Shown here one piece after another: positions 1 through 8,229 of a stretch of 64,000 nt of DNA. Made by a program: the position numbers and the translations under genes. The DNA comes from CALAMC01 sp964459465. Lineage in GTDB: Bacteria > Zixibacteria > MSB-5A5 > GN15 > PGXB01. Numbering within the stretch: position 1 is the stretch's first letter; every line of letters starts with the position of its first letter. The stretch spans positions 40,714-104,713 of the forward strand of contig CAYWLR010000011.1 in assembly GCA_964459465.1 (NCBI GenBank). The letters run 5' to 3'. The notes beneath the pieces are model-generated. The model did no database searches and was not told the DNA's origin. It saw nothing but the letters and a program-made list of their open reading frames with translations.

Positions 1-809
1 GGGAAAAAGCCGCCGTTTTCATCGATAATCGATGTACCCGTCCACCCGCTGCCGTCGTATTCCCGGAATTTCACCTGACCGTCGTCGAAGACGAATCCCA
101 AGCGGCCGTTTTCGGACAGGGCGACATCGAATTCGTGGTCGAATCCGATGCCTTCGGCGACCTCCTGCTCCGAATTCCAGGTCGAGGTACTCAAATGCTT
201 CCGACGCAGGGCCAGTTTAGTTCCGCCCAGCGTGTAAATGGCGTGTAGAAACATACCGAATATAATGAGCCGGGAATAAGCGGTGTCTCCGGGCGAGGTT
301 AGTGCCGTTCCGGGGTCTTCCGATCCGCCGTTCCAGGTGACGCCGTCATCGACCGAACATTTGATATTCACGCAGAACTGAGTGTCCACCTTACGGCTGA
401 AGGATATCCACATTTTTTCGGGGGCTTCGATCAGAATCGAGGGAAAAAAGCATTCGGCGCCGTTATATACGGTCCGAAGTGCGCCGGCGTGCCACCCGCC
501 CAGACTGAAGGTGAGTTTGCGCAGAACCAGGTCGTGCCCGGGCACGAGCGTATACGCGATATAAATATCGCCGGAAGGACTCATGGCGGCGTCGAAGGGA
601 TAATCGGCGCTGTCGGATATCATGGTTTCCGGAACCGACCAGATATTGTATGGATAGTCGGCGTACGTAATTTCGATGGTATTTGCCGAAGTCGCCATGA
701 CCATAGCCAATCGACCGGCACAGGGACCCGACGCGACTTTAAAAATCCGGTTATGCGGACTGATCCCGGCTTTGAATGCGGCTGATGAATTAACTATAAA
801 ATTTCGCAT
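1..809 (-). CDS. Phage tail-fibre / sialidase-like beta-propeller protein (partial)
   Basis: An open frame on the minus strand starts at ATG 809 and runs without a stop past base 1, giving about 269 visible residues. The product has no signal peptide. It carries repeated aromatic and glycine-rich beta-strand stretches with D-x-G turns (SPSGDIYIAY, DDGVTWNGG, LSENGRLGFVFDDGQ), a pattern known from sialidase-like propellers and phage receptor-binding or tail-fibre proteins. It lies directly downstream of the capsid gene in the same leftward module, which fits a virion structural role. No good Shine-Dalgarno sequence is seen; a strong hairpin lies just upstream. The fold assignment is inference from residue pattern only. 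The C-terminus lies outside the window. Confidence 0.6.
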   Translation of the reverse strand, partial: MRNFIVNSSAAFKAGISPHNRIFKVASGPCAGRLAMVMATSANTIEITYADYPYNIWSVPETMISDSADYPFDAAMSPSGDIYIAYTLVPGHDLVLRKLTFSLGGWHAGALRTVYNGAECFFPSILIEAPEKMWISFSRKVDTQFCVNIKCSVDDGVTWNGGSEDPGTALTSPGDTAYSRLIIFGMFLHAIYTLGGTKLALRRKHLSTSTWNSEQEVAEGIGFDHEFDVALSENGRLGFVFDDGQVKFREYDGSGWTGTSIIDENGGFF

Positions 810-821
810 AGTGTTTTTAAT

Positions 822-846
822 GGGTCCGGTCGATGCGGCCGGACCC
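822..846. repeat. Intergenic hairpin between capsid gene and downstream gene
   Basis: GGGTCCGG (822-829) and CCGGACCC (839-846) form an 8-bp GC-rich stem with a 9-base loop. On the minus strand it follows the capsid stop codon and precedes the next start. It is not followed by a clear T-run, so it is more likely an mRNA-stabilising or attenuating hairpin than a full terminator. Confidence 0.5.
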
Positions 847-856
847 CGTTGAGTGA

Positions 857-1960
857 TTAAGCATGAACGACGTCCAGAATCACGGCGGCTTCCCGGATCA
901 CCCTGGCATAGGCGACCGCTTCGGAAATTACCGCTTCTTCGAAACGCTGTTCGATTATCTTGTCGTACTCGACCGTCAGCGGCTGGGTAATGACTTCCTC
1001 GACCGCGAAACGCGAATCCAGACCGATCACAAGGTCGGCGGAAATATTGTCACAACGCACCAGCGACGACCCCAGCGGGCTGAACAGTTCACCCTTGTTT
1101 TGAAAGCGATATCCGGCCATGGGGTCCTTGAATTCGTCCAGAGTGAGAATCGTCTTGAGGTTGCCGACCGGGCAAATGAGTGTGTTCATCTCAAACGGTG
1201 CGAATTGCGACCAGAGGGTAACCAAGTCATCATAATCGAGCGTGCCCGACACGGCGGTATTGATGACGCCGGCGGCGTTGTCGTTGCCGTCGCCGTTGAC
1301 GATGCAATCGACGACCAGCCCGATTTTGTCGGTCTGAAGTTTGAAACCGATGTACCACAGCAGGACTCGGAATTGGGCCGTGGTGCGGTAGCGCAGGGCT
1401 TTGTAGCTGGCTTTTAAACCGAGGCCGTACTCCGGGACGTTGATGGCATGGTTCTGCTCGGTAACCAGCAAATGCGGGATATCGGCGCCCTCGCCGATCG
1501 GCCGCAAAGACAGGCGGTCGGTGGCCGTGGTATCGATATGAAACGGGGTGTAGCGATTACTGGCGACGGTGGTCGTGTTGGCGATGATGCGCGAAAGTTC
1601 GGGGCGCATCGCCATGCCTTTTCGGATTTCGCGCAGGATAAACTCGGGCATGAGGGCCGATGCTTTCTGATAGAACTGCTCGACCGTGGTCGGGTTTTTC
1701 CCGCCCAATTTGACTCCGGCCAGAGCCAGTTGTCGTTCGAAGGCATCGAGCGGCGCTCCCTCCGGTGTCGGGTCGTACTCATCGGTTTCCAGCAGTTCGC
1801 TCAAGCTCAAGCCGCGAGTGTCGGCTTCGAGATAAGTATCGCGGTCGATTTTCAGTTCGGCGGCGCGGCTTAAGTCGACCGCCCCGCCCGAAAGCGGGTC
1901 GGCGGTATCATAATCCTGCTTCAGAGCGGCCGGTGAATTCAAAAAAGTATTGAAATCCAT
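857..1960 (-). CDS. HK97-type phage major capsid protein
   Basis: The 367-residue product resembles HK97-fold major capsid proteins: a charged, helical N-terminal arm of about 100 residues, then a beta-rich body with motifs typical of the family (GEGADIPHL near the E-loop, VDCIVNGDGNDNAAGVIN, and an A-domain-like end with EVITQPLTVEYD). It would form the icosahedral shell, probably after processing by the neighbouring protease. The start has a strong ribosome site (AAGGAG, 6 bases before ATG). Gene order with the DUF2190-like, protease and portal genes supports the call. The exact capsid subfamily cannot be named from sequence reading alone. Confidence 0.8.
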   Translation of the reverse strand: MDFNTFLNSPAALKQDYDTADPLSGGAVDLSRAAELKIDRDTYLEADTRGLSLSELLETDEYDPTPEGAPLDAFERQLALAGVKLGGKNPTTVEQFYQKASALMPEFILREIRKGMAMRPELSRIIANTTTVASNRYTPFHIDTTATDRLSLRPIGEGADIPHLLVTEQNHAINVPEYGLGLKASYKALRYRTTAQFRVLLWYIGFKLQTDKIGLVVDCIVNGDGNDNAAGVINTAVSGTLDYDDLVTLWSQFAPFEMNTLICPVGNLKTILTLDEFKDPMAGYRFQNKGELFSPLGSSLVRCDNISADLVIGLDSRFAVEEVITQPLTVEYDKIIEQRFEEAVISEAVAYARVIREAAVILDVVHA

Positions 1961-1970
1961 AACTGACTCC

Positions 1971-2393
1971 TTAATTCAAAAGTATAGTGCAATCGGTTGT
2001 TCCCTGGACGTCGAGGACGGTCCCGCGCGCGATATTACCGCCGGCCGGGTCATACCCGGTCAAAATCGGGGCCTGCTTGACCGTTCCGCCGGCACCGCCG
2101 ACAACCCGGTTGCCGACGGTCGGATAGGTGGTCGTAATGGGCAGACGGCAGATGCCGCCGATTTGCACCGTCGCCAGACGTTCCCCGTCGTCGCCGTCGG
2201 TCAGTGTCAGGGCGATCAGTTTGCCCAGCAGAATGGCGTTGTTGGCGCAGGGACCGACTTCGTTGTTTCCGGTCAGGCAGACGGCACAACCGATATCGTC
2301 GTCTTTAAGATCGTCGATGCCGGCGGTCTGATGAATTTTGAAAGTCGCCATGACGGGCGCAATGGTTTCCAGATTTTGCTCGCGAATTGTCAT
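1971..2393 (-). CDS. DUF2190-like capsid decoration/cement protein
   Basis: A 140-residue protein rich in Gly, Thr and Ile/Val beta-strand segments and without a signal peptide or membrane segment. The closing stretch (GGNIARGTVLDVQG) and the genomic slot directly before the major capsid gene fit DUF2190 and other small decoration proteins of HK97-like phages. The ribosome site is good (GAGGAG before ATG 2393) and only 10 bases separate it from the capsid start. Its role in capsid stabilisation is inferred from position and composition; the family match is not certain. Confidence 0.55.
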   Translation of the reverse strand: MTIREQNLETIAPVMATFKIHQTAGIDDLKDDDIGCAVCLTGNNEVGPCANNAILLGKLIALTLTDGDDGERLATVQIGGICRLPITTTYPTVGNRVVGGAGGTVKQAPILTGYDPAGGNIARGTVLDVQGTTDCTILLN

Positions 2394-2411
2394 TGTTCTC
2401 CTCCGTATTAT

Positions 2412-2457
2412 GTATCACCGGTCGGGGCGTCGCCCCGCATGACCGGAGGGGTGATAC
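2412..2457. repeat. Large two-arm stem-loop between phage genes
   Basis: GTATCACCGGTC at the left and GACCGG...GTGATAC at the right pair around an inner perfect hairpin GGGGC/GCCCC (2424-2436). The structure fills most of the gap between the 2465-2881 gene and the decoration-protein gene. It could be a processing or attenuation site that sets different levels for upstream and structural genes. There is no T-run, so it is not a classical terminator. Confidence 0.5.
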
Positions 2458-2464
2458 CCCGCGG

Positions 2465-2881
2465 TTACAGTTTATGATCCATCCAGTTTTTTCTGCAGTA
2501 AGATACCCCGGCCCATCCCGTCGCATATTTGAAGCTGGCCGGGAAACAATCCCGAAATCGTGCCGAGATTTTTTTATGCAGTTCTGTTAGTTCGGCCCCG
2601 TCGAAGACATGATTATCGTCGGCCAGGGCGGCGGCCAATTCGGCGTCGCCGTCTCTGGTCCGTCCGGCCATCACGGCCTTGAGCATACCGGTGATACGGC
2701 GGCGATAATCGCGCTTGAGATGCTCCAGCTCGGAGACGACCTTATCGTATCTGCAAAGCATGCTCTGCAATCCTTCAAGTATTTCGCCGACCCGGTCAAA
2801 ATCGATGGCTTCGATCGTTTCGCTTTTCAGATTTTTCAGAAGGTGCACGATCTCGTTTTTGAGGGTATCCGTCGAATTCAC
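2465..2881 (-). CDS. Hypothetical phage protein, helical N-terminus
   Basis: I do not recognise this 138-residue protein. The first 65 residues look helical and coiled-coil-like, with many Leu/Glu/Lys heptads (TLKNEIVHLLKNLKSETIEA and SELEHLKRDYRRRITGML). The C-terminal half holds a Trp/Tyr-rich tail with two cysteines. It has neither a signal peptide nor a membrane segment. Its start overlaps the end of the upstream gene by 4 bases (ATGA), so it is translationally coupled to a membrane protein and then to the capsid genes. A scaffold or head-assembly role is possible but not shown. Confidence 0.6.
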   Translation of the reverse strand: MNSTDTLKNEIVHLLKNLKSETIEAIDFDRVGEILEGLQSMLCRYDKVVSELEHLKRDYRRRITGMLKAVMAGRTRDGDAELAAALADDNHVFDGAELTELHKKISARFRDCFPASFKYATGWAGVSYCRKNWMDHKL

Positions 2882-3186
2882 TTTTTATCTCCCTTGTTAT
2901 CGATTAAATGCGATTCTATCCGGGTCAGGCGGCTTTCGACACTGCTCTGGAATTTGAAAAAATCATCTTTATTAATCAGACCTTCCCGGATAAGGACTTC
3001 CATCTGCGCCAGTCTCTGGTCGATAGTGTTGACCAGGACCGTCTCGGCTTTTGCGGCCAATTCGGCTTTGATGCTTCCGATGGTCGTGAAATAGGCCGCG
3101 GAAAGACCGAAGAGCATGACGATGAAATTAACCAGGTGCCGATTCATAAAGGTCGGCCAGTCGATTTTGAGGGATGTATCGCTCAT
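2878..3186 (-). CDS. Small single-span membrane protein with coiled coil (phage)
   Basis: A 102-residue protein with one hydrophobic helix at about residues 15-38 (FIVMLFGLSAAYFTTIGSI) followed by a charged, heptad-rich region that should form a coiled coil (QMEVLIREGLINKDD, SVESRLTRIESHL). This layout occurs in phage holin-like and accessory membrane proteins. Both ends overlap neighbours by 4 bases, which places it firmly in the head operon. A holin role is only a guess: a single such helix in the middle of head genes could equally be an assembly anchor. Confidence 0.6.
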   Translation of the reverse strand: MSDTSLKIDWPTFMNRHLVNFIVMLFGLSAAYFTTIGSIKAELAAKAETVLVNTIDQRLAQMEVLIREGLINKDDFFKFQSSVESRLTRIESHLIDNKGDKK

Positions 3187-4982
3187 GAATCTTTTCCCCT
3201 TCCGAACAGGAAGCAGGGGCGACCTTTGATTATTGCCGGACGGATGAAATATGCTCCGTCCAATGGCCCGGTCAGCTTCAATTTCAATCCGCCGGCCGAT
3301 TCCGTCATATTTTCCACCCTACCCCGGCCCAAAAGTGCCAATGTCCGATGAGCCGGAACGGATTCATCATGGGCAAAGAAACGCCGCCCGTGTTTTAACC
3401 TGTCAGTCGAATAATTACAGATGTTAAGAATTTTCTTCGTCCCCTTCAGGGTCAACTCCAGGAAGATGCCTTCGGCGCTATTGTATAAAGAATACCGGTT
3501 TTGATTTTGGGCCTGGTGGCAAGCACTCGTGACAAAGGCAAGGTCATCGATGCCATCGAAATAGTCCGACCGGTCAATAACCTTGGGGTGAAGCGCCACA
3601 AGGCGGCCATCGCTTTCATAGAGCGCGTTAACTTCGAGAATAACCGTGCCACCCGTCATCGTATGCGATGGTGATGACATTTCCAAAATCATATTTCGTT
3701 TTTGACCATCGATAAAGCAGGACAGTGAACGGGCACCTGGTTTTTTCTCCGGGGTGTCATTGATTTCGGCGGTGATCAGTTTACGATGGGTCAGCAGGAA
3801 TCGGTCGGAATTATCAAGGCCGAATATTTCGCATCCCAGGCGGGTGGTTACATCGGCCATAGTCGTCGCCAGTTGCGATCCTCGACAAATTATGGATTTC
3901 GGCAACAGGCCATCGGTTTTGTCGAATAGCATGGTCAAGGCGGCGCGGCGTTCCCGCCCGGTCGCGGTTTCGAAGCTGATATTATCCATCGAAATGATAT
4001 CGTACAATTTGAGTTCCACCCGGGTCACCGTAGATTCGACGTCATGAAGATATTTCGATAATTCTGCCAGCGGTTGTCGTTCTTTGCCGCGATATCCTAT
4101 AAGACGGGCGCCGAGAACATAGGCGCCGTCGGGCCACGTCAGTTGGGCGAGGTAATTCCGTAATTGAATGGATTCGATGACTTGTCCGGAGTATGACCGG
4201 ATTTGCGCCATGTTATCTTTGACAAAGGCGAAAAACGGGATTGACTCATAGGCGGGGAAAACCAGATACTCGCTCTCCGGGTCAAGAGAAGCGGGATCCC
4301 AGATTATAAATCGGCGCCGGGACGGGTAATAATTTTCGGTTGTGCTCATCGGCTTTTCCCGATTCAGGTCGAAAGCCAGTGCTTTTTCAATCGAGGTGTT
4401 TTCGACCGACCCGCGATATACCAGCGACGTTTCCAGCACCCGTTCGATTTTTCGATAATTGAAGGCGGCCGTGACCATGCCGGTCGGGGTTTTGTATTTC
4501 ACAAACGGCTGATGGGGGCAGTCGCGAATATCGCGGCCGCAGATAGTACACTGCGGCAGGGCGAATACGAAGCTGATCGAGCCTTCCTTATATATTCCGG
4601 CGTCGATGTTTCGGCGAAGGTTTTCTCCCCCATCGGCGTTTTTCAGCCAGTAGAAATACACTTTGATCCAGTTGGCGCCGTCACGGGCGACCTTTTCGGC
4701 GTGGAAATTCCGGGCGATGGGCAGACTGTCTTTGCGATGCCCGACCAGCACCGGCGAATCTATCAGGAGTTCGGCCAAGCGGTCATGATCTTCGGCCGGG
4801 AATCGTCCGCCATAGCTATTGACCCGATCCGAAACGATATACATGGCCCGGATGTACACCATCGACGATTCGATCGGCTCCGGGGGTTTGATATTGGCGT
4901 TGAGAATTGCCATCAATTCATCGTGGCCACTTTGCTCGTCGCGGGCCAGGGAAGCCGTCATCTTTCCGATTAATTCTTTCAT
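3183..4982 (-). CDS. Prohead protease fused to a degenerate DNA-ligase-like region
   Basis: The start is placed at ATG 4982 because a perfect GGAGGTGTT site precedes it; a longer frame to 5024 lacks one. The product is 599 residues. The N-terminal 140 residues look like an HK97/U35-type prohead protease: HRKDSLPIA near residue 80 (candidate catalytic His) and EGSISFVF near 131 (candidate catalytic Ser). A CTICGRDIRDCPH cluster (141-153) may bind metal. Residues about 235-480 follow the layout of ATP-dependent DNA ligases: MAQIRSYSG (motif I surroundings), LGARLIGYRG (motif III-like), ELKLYDIISMD, and a C-terminal OB-like VNALYESDGRLVALHPK. The KxDG nucleophile motif is absent, so ligase activity is unlikely. 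The function of the extra region is unknown. Confidence is good for the protease and moderate for the ligase-like part. Confidence 0.65.
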   Translation of the reverse strand: MKELIGKMTASLARDEQSGHDELMAILNANIKPPEPIESSMVYIRAMYIVSDRVNSYGGRFPAEDHDRLAELLIDSPVLVGHRKDSLPIARNFHAEKVARDGANWIKVYFYWLKNADGGENLRRNIDAGIYKEGSISFVFALPQCTICGRDIRDCPHQPFVKYKTPTGMVTAAFNYRKIERVLETSLVYRGSVENTSIEKALAFDLNREKPMSTTENYYPSRRRFIIWDPASLDPESEYLVFPAYESIPFFAFVKDNMAQIRSYSGQVIESIQLRNYLAQLTWPDGAYVLGARLIGYRGKERQPLAELSKYLHDVESTVTRVELKLYDIISMDNISFETATGRERRAALTMLFDKTDGLLPKSIICRGSQLATTMADVTTRLGCEIFGLDNSDRFLLTHRKLITAEINDTPEKKPGARSLSCFIDGQKRNMILEMSSPSHTMTGGTVILEVNALYESDGRLVALHPKVIDRSDYFDGIDDLAFVTSACHQAQNQNRYSLYNSAEGIFLELTLKGTKKILNICNYSTDRLKHGRRFFAHDESVPAHRTLALLGRGRVENMTESAGGLKLKLTGPLDGAYFIRPAIIKGRPCFLFGRGKDS

Positions 4983-5183
4983 AACACCTCCGTTACCAAA
5001 GGTGACCGGCAGATTTACCATCAAGTCGATATCGATTTGGCCGGCGCAAATTTATGCAGGCAATTTCACGGGAAGACTGCCCGGACATACCTCGGAATTT
5101 TTCCGGTCGGCGACAACTCGTTATTTGTCATAATGTTACGATACTGCACGAATCGAAACCCGGACGGGCATGGCTCTTGCAGT

Positions 5184-5203
5184 ATAGTAGTTCGGAATAT
5201 AAT
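5184..5203 (+). promoter_or_regulatory. Possible sigma-70 promoter for a small plus-strand gene
   Basis: A perfect -10 hexamer TATAAT lies at 5198-5203. The upstream element is weak (TTGCAG/CTTGCA, about 15-16 bases away). It is followed 17 bases later by a short open frame with a good ribosome site, on the strand opposite to all the phage head genes. Confidence 0.35.
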
Positions 5204-5220
5204 TCTGACAGGAAAAGAGT

Positions 5221-5337
5221 ATGATAGTTTATCGAGCCAAGAAAAAATCGAAAATCCTCAAGCTGATGGTCGGTTTGATTGTATTTATCACCGCCATGTG
5301 CCTGACTTTCGGCGAATCCGTCAGCAGTGTTCTTTAA
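5221..5337 (+). CDS. Putative 38-residue membrane peptide
   Basis: A short plus-strand frame, ATG 5221 to TAA 5337, encodes a basic N-terminus (MIVYRAKKKSKILK) followed by one hydrophobic helix (LMVGLIVFITAMCL) and a short tail. An AGGAAAAGAG ribosome site and a TATAAT box precede it. Its stop overlaps the terminase stop by a few bases. The layout is typical of small phage or toxin-like membrane peptides, but a chance frame of this length is possible. It would be the only plus-strand gene in the phage module. The surrounding gap (5025-5333) holds nothing else I can support. Confidence 0.35.
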   Translation: MIVYRAKKKSKILKLMVGLIVFITAMCLTFGESVSSVL

Positions 5338-6671
5338 ATCGTTCCGACTCTCGGTGCAATAGCCGGAGTGCATGATTTGCGCAATGGCCATAAAGCAAGC
5401 GCCAGAGCCATCAGACCGTCACAAGTATTATTATCATCCCACCGGGCCGAACGAAGGTCATCCTCGAGCGACCATACCCGCCCGTTGTCGTCGGCCATTT
5501 CCCAGCGTGCATACTTAATCCGCTTCATGGCGTGCATCATTTCGACATTGGTCAGAAGTTCGGCTTTTGACTTGGGCGAAAAAATAAAAGCCGTCGGATT
5601 CAAATCATCGAGTTGCGAGACAACAACGTCGCCCAGCCCGGTGGCGTCGATAATCAGCCGCCCCGGATACATTCTTTGTTGTTCGCGGATTTTCTGCAAT
5701 ATGATATTCCAGTCCCACTGACGGAGGCGCTGAACCATGACCACCCGGGCCGTATTCTGTTCAATTTGCACCGTTATCCCGACCGTTGCCGTTTTTTTGC
5801 GGGCCAGGTCCCAACCCGTGATATGGTACTTATGGGTATTTTCCTGATTTTCCGAATGCGACATTGAATTTTGCATCAGGGCGGCGTCGATATATCGTCC
5901 GGGGATGATTTCACCCCCGCTGTCGACGAACTGTCCCATAATGTTCTGGGCGACGCGTTTGTCGCTCAAGTATTTTATCTGGGCGTCAATGTATTCTCTT
6001 GAAATATGGCGGTTTTCGCGGGAATCGCCCGATTGGACATAAGCGTCTTTCCCCCGCGCCGACAACTCCTGCATCTTTCGATAAAACCAGTTGCGGCCGT
6101 TGGGCGTGGACACGAGATCCAGTTTGCCCCGACGGTCGGCCAGACGCATCTTTATAACCTCATTGACGACATACTCGGCTTCGGGGTCAAAGGCGACCTC
6201 GTCATAAACAAAGAAATCGTAATCGTTGCCGAGCAGATATTCCCCGCGCCGCTGGGTTGAACGGGCGTCAATGATCGCCCCGTTGTCCAGTATCAACCGG
6301 GGGTAGGGCGTCACGGTGTACTTTTTAATCAGGCCATCAATGCAACAGGTGCTGTTGAGGATGCGCACGACCGTGTTGAAAATGATGCGAGCCTGATCGA
6401 GGGTGATGCAGGCGGTGGCGATATGATACTTGCCGCAGGTATCATATTTGACGTCCCGTACCCGAAAAACGGCATGATGAATAATTTTGATCGCCTGGGC
6501 AAACGACTTGCCCCAGCGGTTGCCGGTCACCAGCAGGTTTTCCGGAGTCCGGCTGCCGTCGAGCCATTTTATCTGACCGGGATGCGGCTCGACGCGGAGA
6601 AATTTACGGGCGAAGAAGGGGATGTCATCGGCGGCGCGGAGCCAGTCGGACCTGTCAAGAAGGTTTTCTAT
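5334..6671 (-). CDS. Phage terminase large subunit (ATPase/nuclease), ATA start
   Basis: The ATP-driven DNA-packaging motor. The Walker A motif GNRWGKS is followed by a Walker B-like DFFVYDEVAFD and the coupling region LDLVSTPNGRNWFYRK; the RNase H-like nuclease part has GWDLARKK and LIIDATGLGDVVV. The first standard start codon (GTG 6530) falls right at Walker A and would delete the conserved segment FLRVEPHPGQIKW that normally precedes it. In the same frame the sequence stays open to an ATA at 6671, which overlaps the portal stop as ATAG and sits behind a GGAGAG site, just where other genes of this operon have ATGA. I therefore place the start at ATA 6671 (445 residues). A frameshift or substitution is the alternative. 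Confidence 0.75.
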   Translation of the reverse strand: MENLLDRSDWLRAADDIPFFARKFLRVEPHPGQIKWLDGSRTPENLLVTGNRWGKSFAQAIKIIHHAVFRVRDVKYDTCGKYHIATACITLDQARIIFNTVVRILNSTCCIDGLIKKYTVTPYPRLILDNGAIIDARSTQRRGEYLLGNDYDFFVYDEVAFDPEAEYVVNEVIKMRLADRRGKLDLVSTPNGRNWFYRKMQELSARGKDAYVQSGDSRENRHISREYIDAQIKYLSDKRVAQNIMGQFVDSGGEIIPGRYIDAALMQNSMSHSENQENTHKYHITGWDLARKKTATVGITVQIEQNTARVVMVQRLRQWDWNIILQKIREQQRMYPGRLIIDATGLGDVVVSQLDDLNPTAFIFSPKSKAELLTNVEMMHAMKRIKYARWEMADDNGRVWSLEDDLRSARWDDNNTCDGLMALALALWPLRKSCTPAIAPRVGTI

Positions 6672-7933
6672 ATCAACTCTCCGGCCCGGCGCACGGCGTC
6701 GTCTTTCGATATCAAACCCTGGGAAAACAGCTTGATAAGATTATCCACGTGGCTCTGACGGATTTGCGCCTGCTCCGATGCCAGATAGCTTAAACTGTTT
6801 TCGAAAAGGAAGCGACAACGACCGTTAAAGCCGTTCAAGGCCAGTTCAATATTGCCCATCCATTCCAGAAAACGGGCCACCTGGCGCTGGACCGATTGCA
6901 CCTGTCGCATCACCAGGTCGTATTTGAATTCGGCCCATTTATGGGCGGCCCCGTGGCTGTAGCCCAGAAGAAACGGCGACAGATTGGTTCCGGCACAGAT
7001 CTCATCGATCATAGCCCGGTGGTTAATCGACCATGAATTGGTGGCGGTACGGACATTTTGGGGTCCGACATAATCGATCTGAACATTATCCCAGGTGACC
7101 GGGTTATCATCGGGGTCGCATTTTTTTATCATCGACACGGTCTGGTCGAAATACTCGTTGATACATTCGATATAAGCGCGGTCGGATTCGCCGGAGCTTT
7201 TTTCAGGAGGCGTGATTTTAACGTGCAGGCGGTGGTACCCACTGTTGTGCATGGTGCGGCGCATATCGTCGATCAGTTGCTGTTCGATATAGGCCACGAA
7301 CGGCACGGAGCGCATAATGGATTTGCCCAGCCCATGATTGAGATCGGCGTTGAGCCCGATGTAATAAAAATCGTCGCCTTCGGGTCGGATTTCGCCTTTG
7401 GCCGTGCTTATGGAAATAACCGGAATGCCCGATTTCGAATGCGCCAGCCCGATATCGCGCGGGTCAACCGGAACAAAGCGTTCTACTCCGGAGCCATCCG
7501 GATTTAAAATAAGAAAACCGGCAAATGCCCCGTCGGTGAAAAAACTGCTGAATAAGAGGGGTAGAAAAGAATCCAGCGCCCCGGCCCGGTCAAATTCAAA
7601 GGGGTATATGCGACCGGATAATCTGTCCAGAATCTCGATGCCGCGAGTTTTTTGTGATTCTGATGTGCCGGTTTCTATTTCGAAATGTCCCGGCGCCGAG
7701 GCCAGGCGGCTCCATGTCCAGATACAGGCACTCAAAATGGGGATATTGTCACGCAAAAAACGATAGAGGTCGATTCTGAACCGACTTTGCCAATCACCCT
7801 CGGTGCGCCAAATCAGGGTATTTCCGACGGATCCAATGATTAAGGCGGACTGATTCAGCTTAAGGCCTGACTTAAATCTGGCAAAATCAACCGTTTTAAT
7901 TTGGGAATTGGCCAAATGACTTTTTTTTCTCAC
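6668..7933 (-). CDS. Phage portal protein
   Basis: The portal ring through which DNA enters the capsid. Recognisable features are an N-terminal region with IPILSACIWTWSRLASAPG, the central RFVPVDPRDIGLA and GLGKSIMRSVPFVAYIEQQ, a long stem-like section and a helical C-terminus with QVQSVQRQVARFLEWMGN. I prefer GTG 7933 as start because AGGAG lies 5 bases upstream; ATG 7963 would add ten residues. It is the first gene of the leftward head operon, placed before the terminase, the reverse of the usual order. No small terminase gene precedes it in the 300 bases upstream. Confidence 0.85.
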   Translation of the reverse strand: MRKKSHLANSQIKTVDFARFKSGLKLNQSALIIGSVGNTLIWRTEGDWQSRFRIDLYRFLRDNIPILSACIWTWSRLASAPGHFEIETGTSESQKTRGIEILDRLSGRIYPFEFDRAGALDSFLPLLFSSFFTDGAFAGFLILNPDGSGVERFVPVDPRDIGLAHSKSGIPVISISTAKGEIRPEGDDFYYIGLNADLNHGLGKSIMRSVPFVAYIEQQLIDDMRRTMHNSGYHRLHVKITPPEKSSGESDRAYIECINEYFDQTVSMIKKCDPDDNPVTWDNVQIDYVGPQNVRTATNSWSINHRAMIDEICAGTNLSPFLLGYSHGAAHKWAEFKYDLVMRQVQSVQRQVARFLEWMGNIELALNGFNGRCRFLFENSLSYLASEQAQIRQSHVDNLIKLFSQGLISKDDAVRRAGELI

Positions 7934-8229
7934 TACGGCTCCTTTTTTTATAATCGGGAGCACAGCGAATCAACATCGGTTTTATGGCTATTTTGAAATA
8001 CGGCCACGCTTTTTTCTAACTATCTGCAAACAAAAGGCTTATTCATTATTCAAAAAAATCGCAAGGATTTGCATATTTTTCGATTGCGCAATAATCTGGA
8101 AGCATTTTTGTGTATGTAAGTTGCTGTATTATTGGGAGTTGCGATTTTTTAAAGATGGCCTTTTGGCGGCATGAGAATTGCTTTATTTTCATGAAAATAA
8201 CTATAACTTTTTTATTTGTGGGTGCTTCA

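Noticed and set aside
863..1873. Long plus-strand open frames opposite the capsid gene
   Set aside because: They are antisense shadows of the capsid gene, with no ribosome sites or family signals.
5128..5391. Minus-strand 87-codon frame between protease and terminase genes
   Set aside because: It starts inside the terminase gene, lacks a ribosome site and has no recognisable composition.
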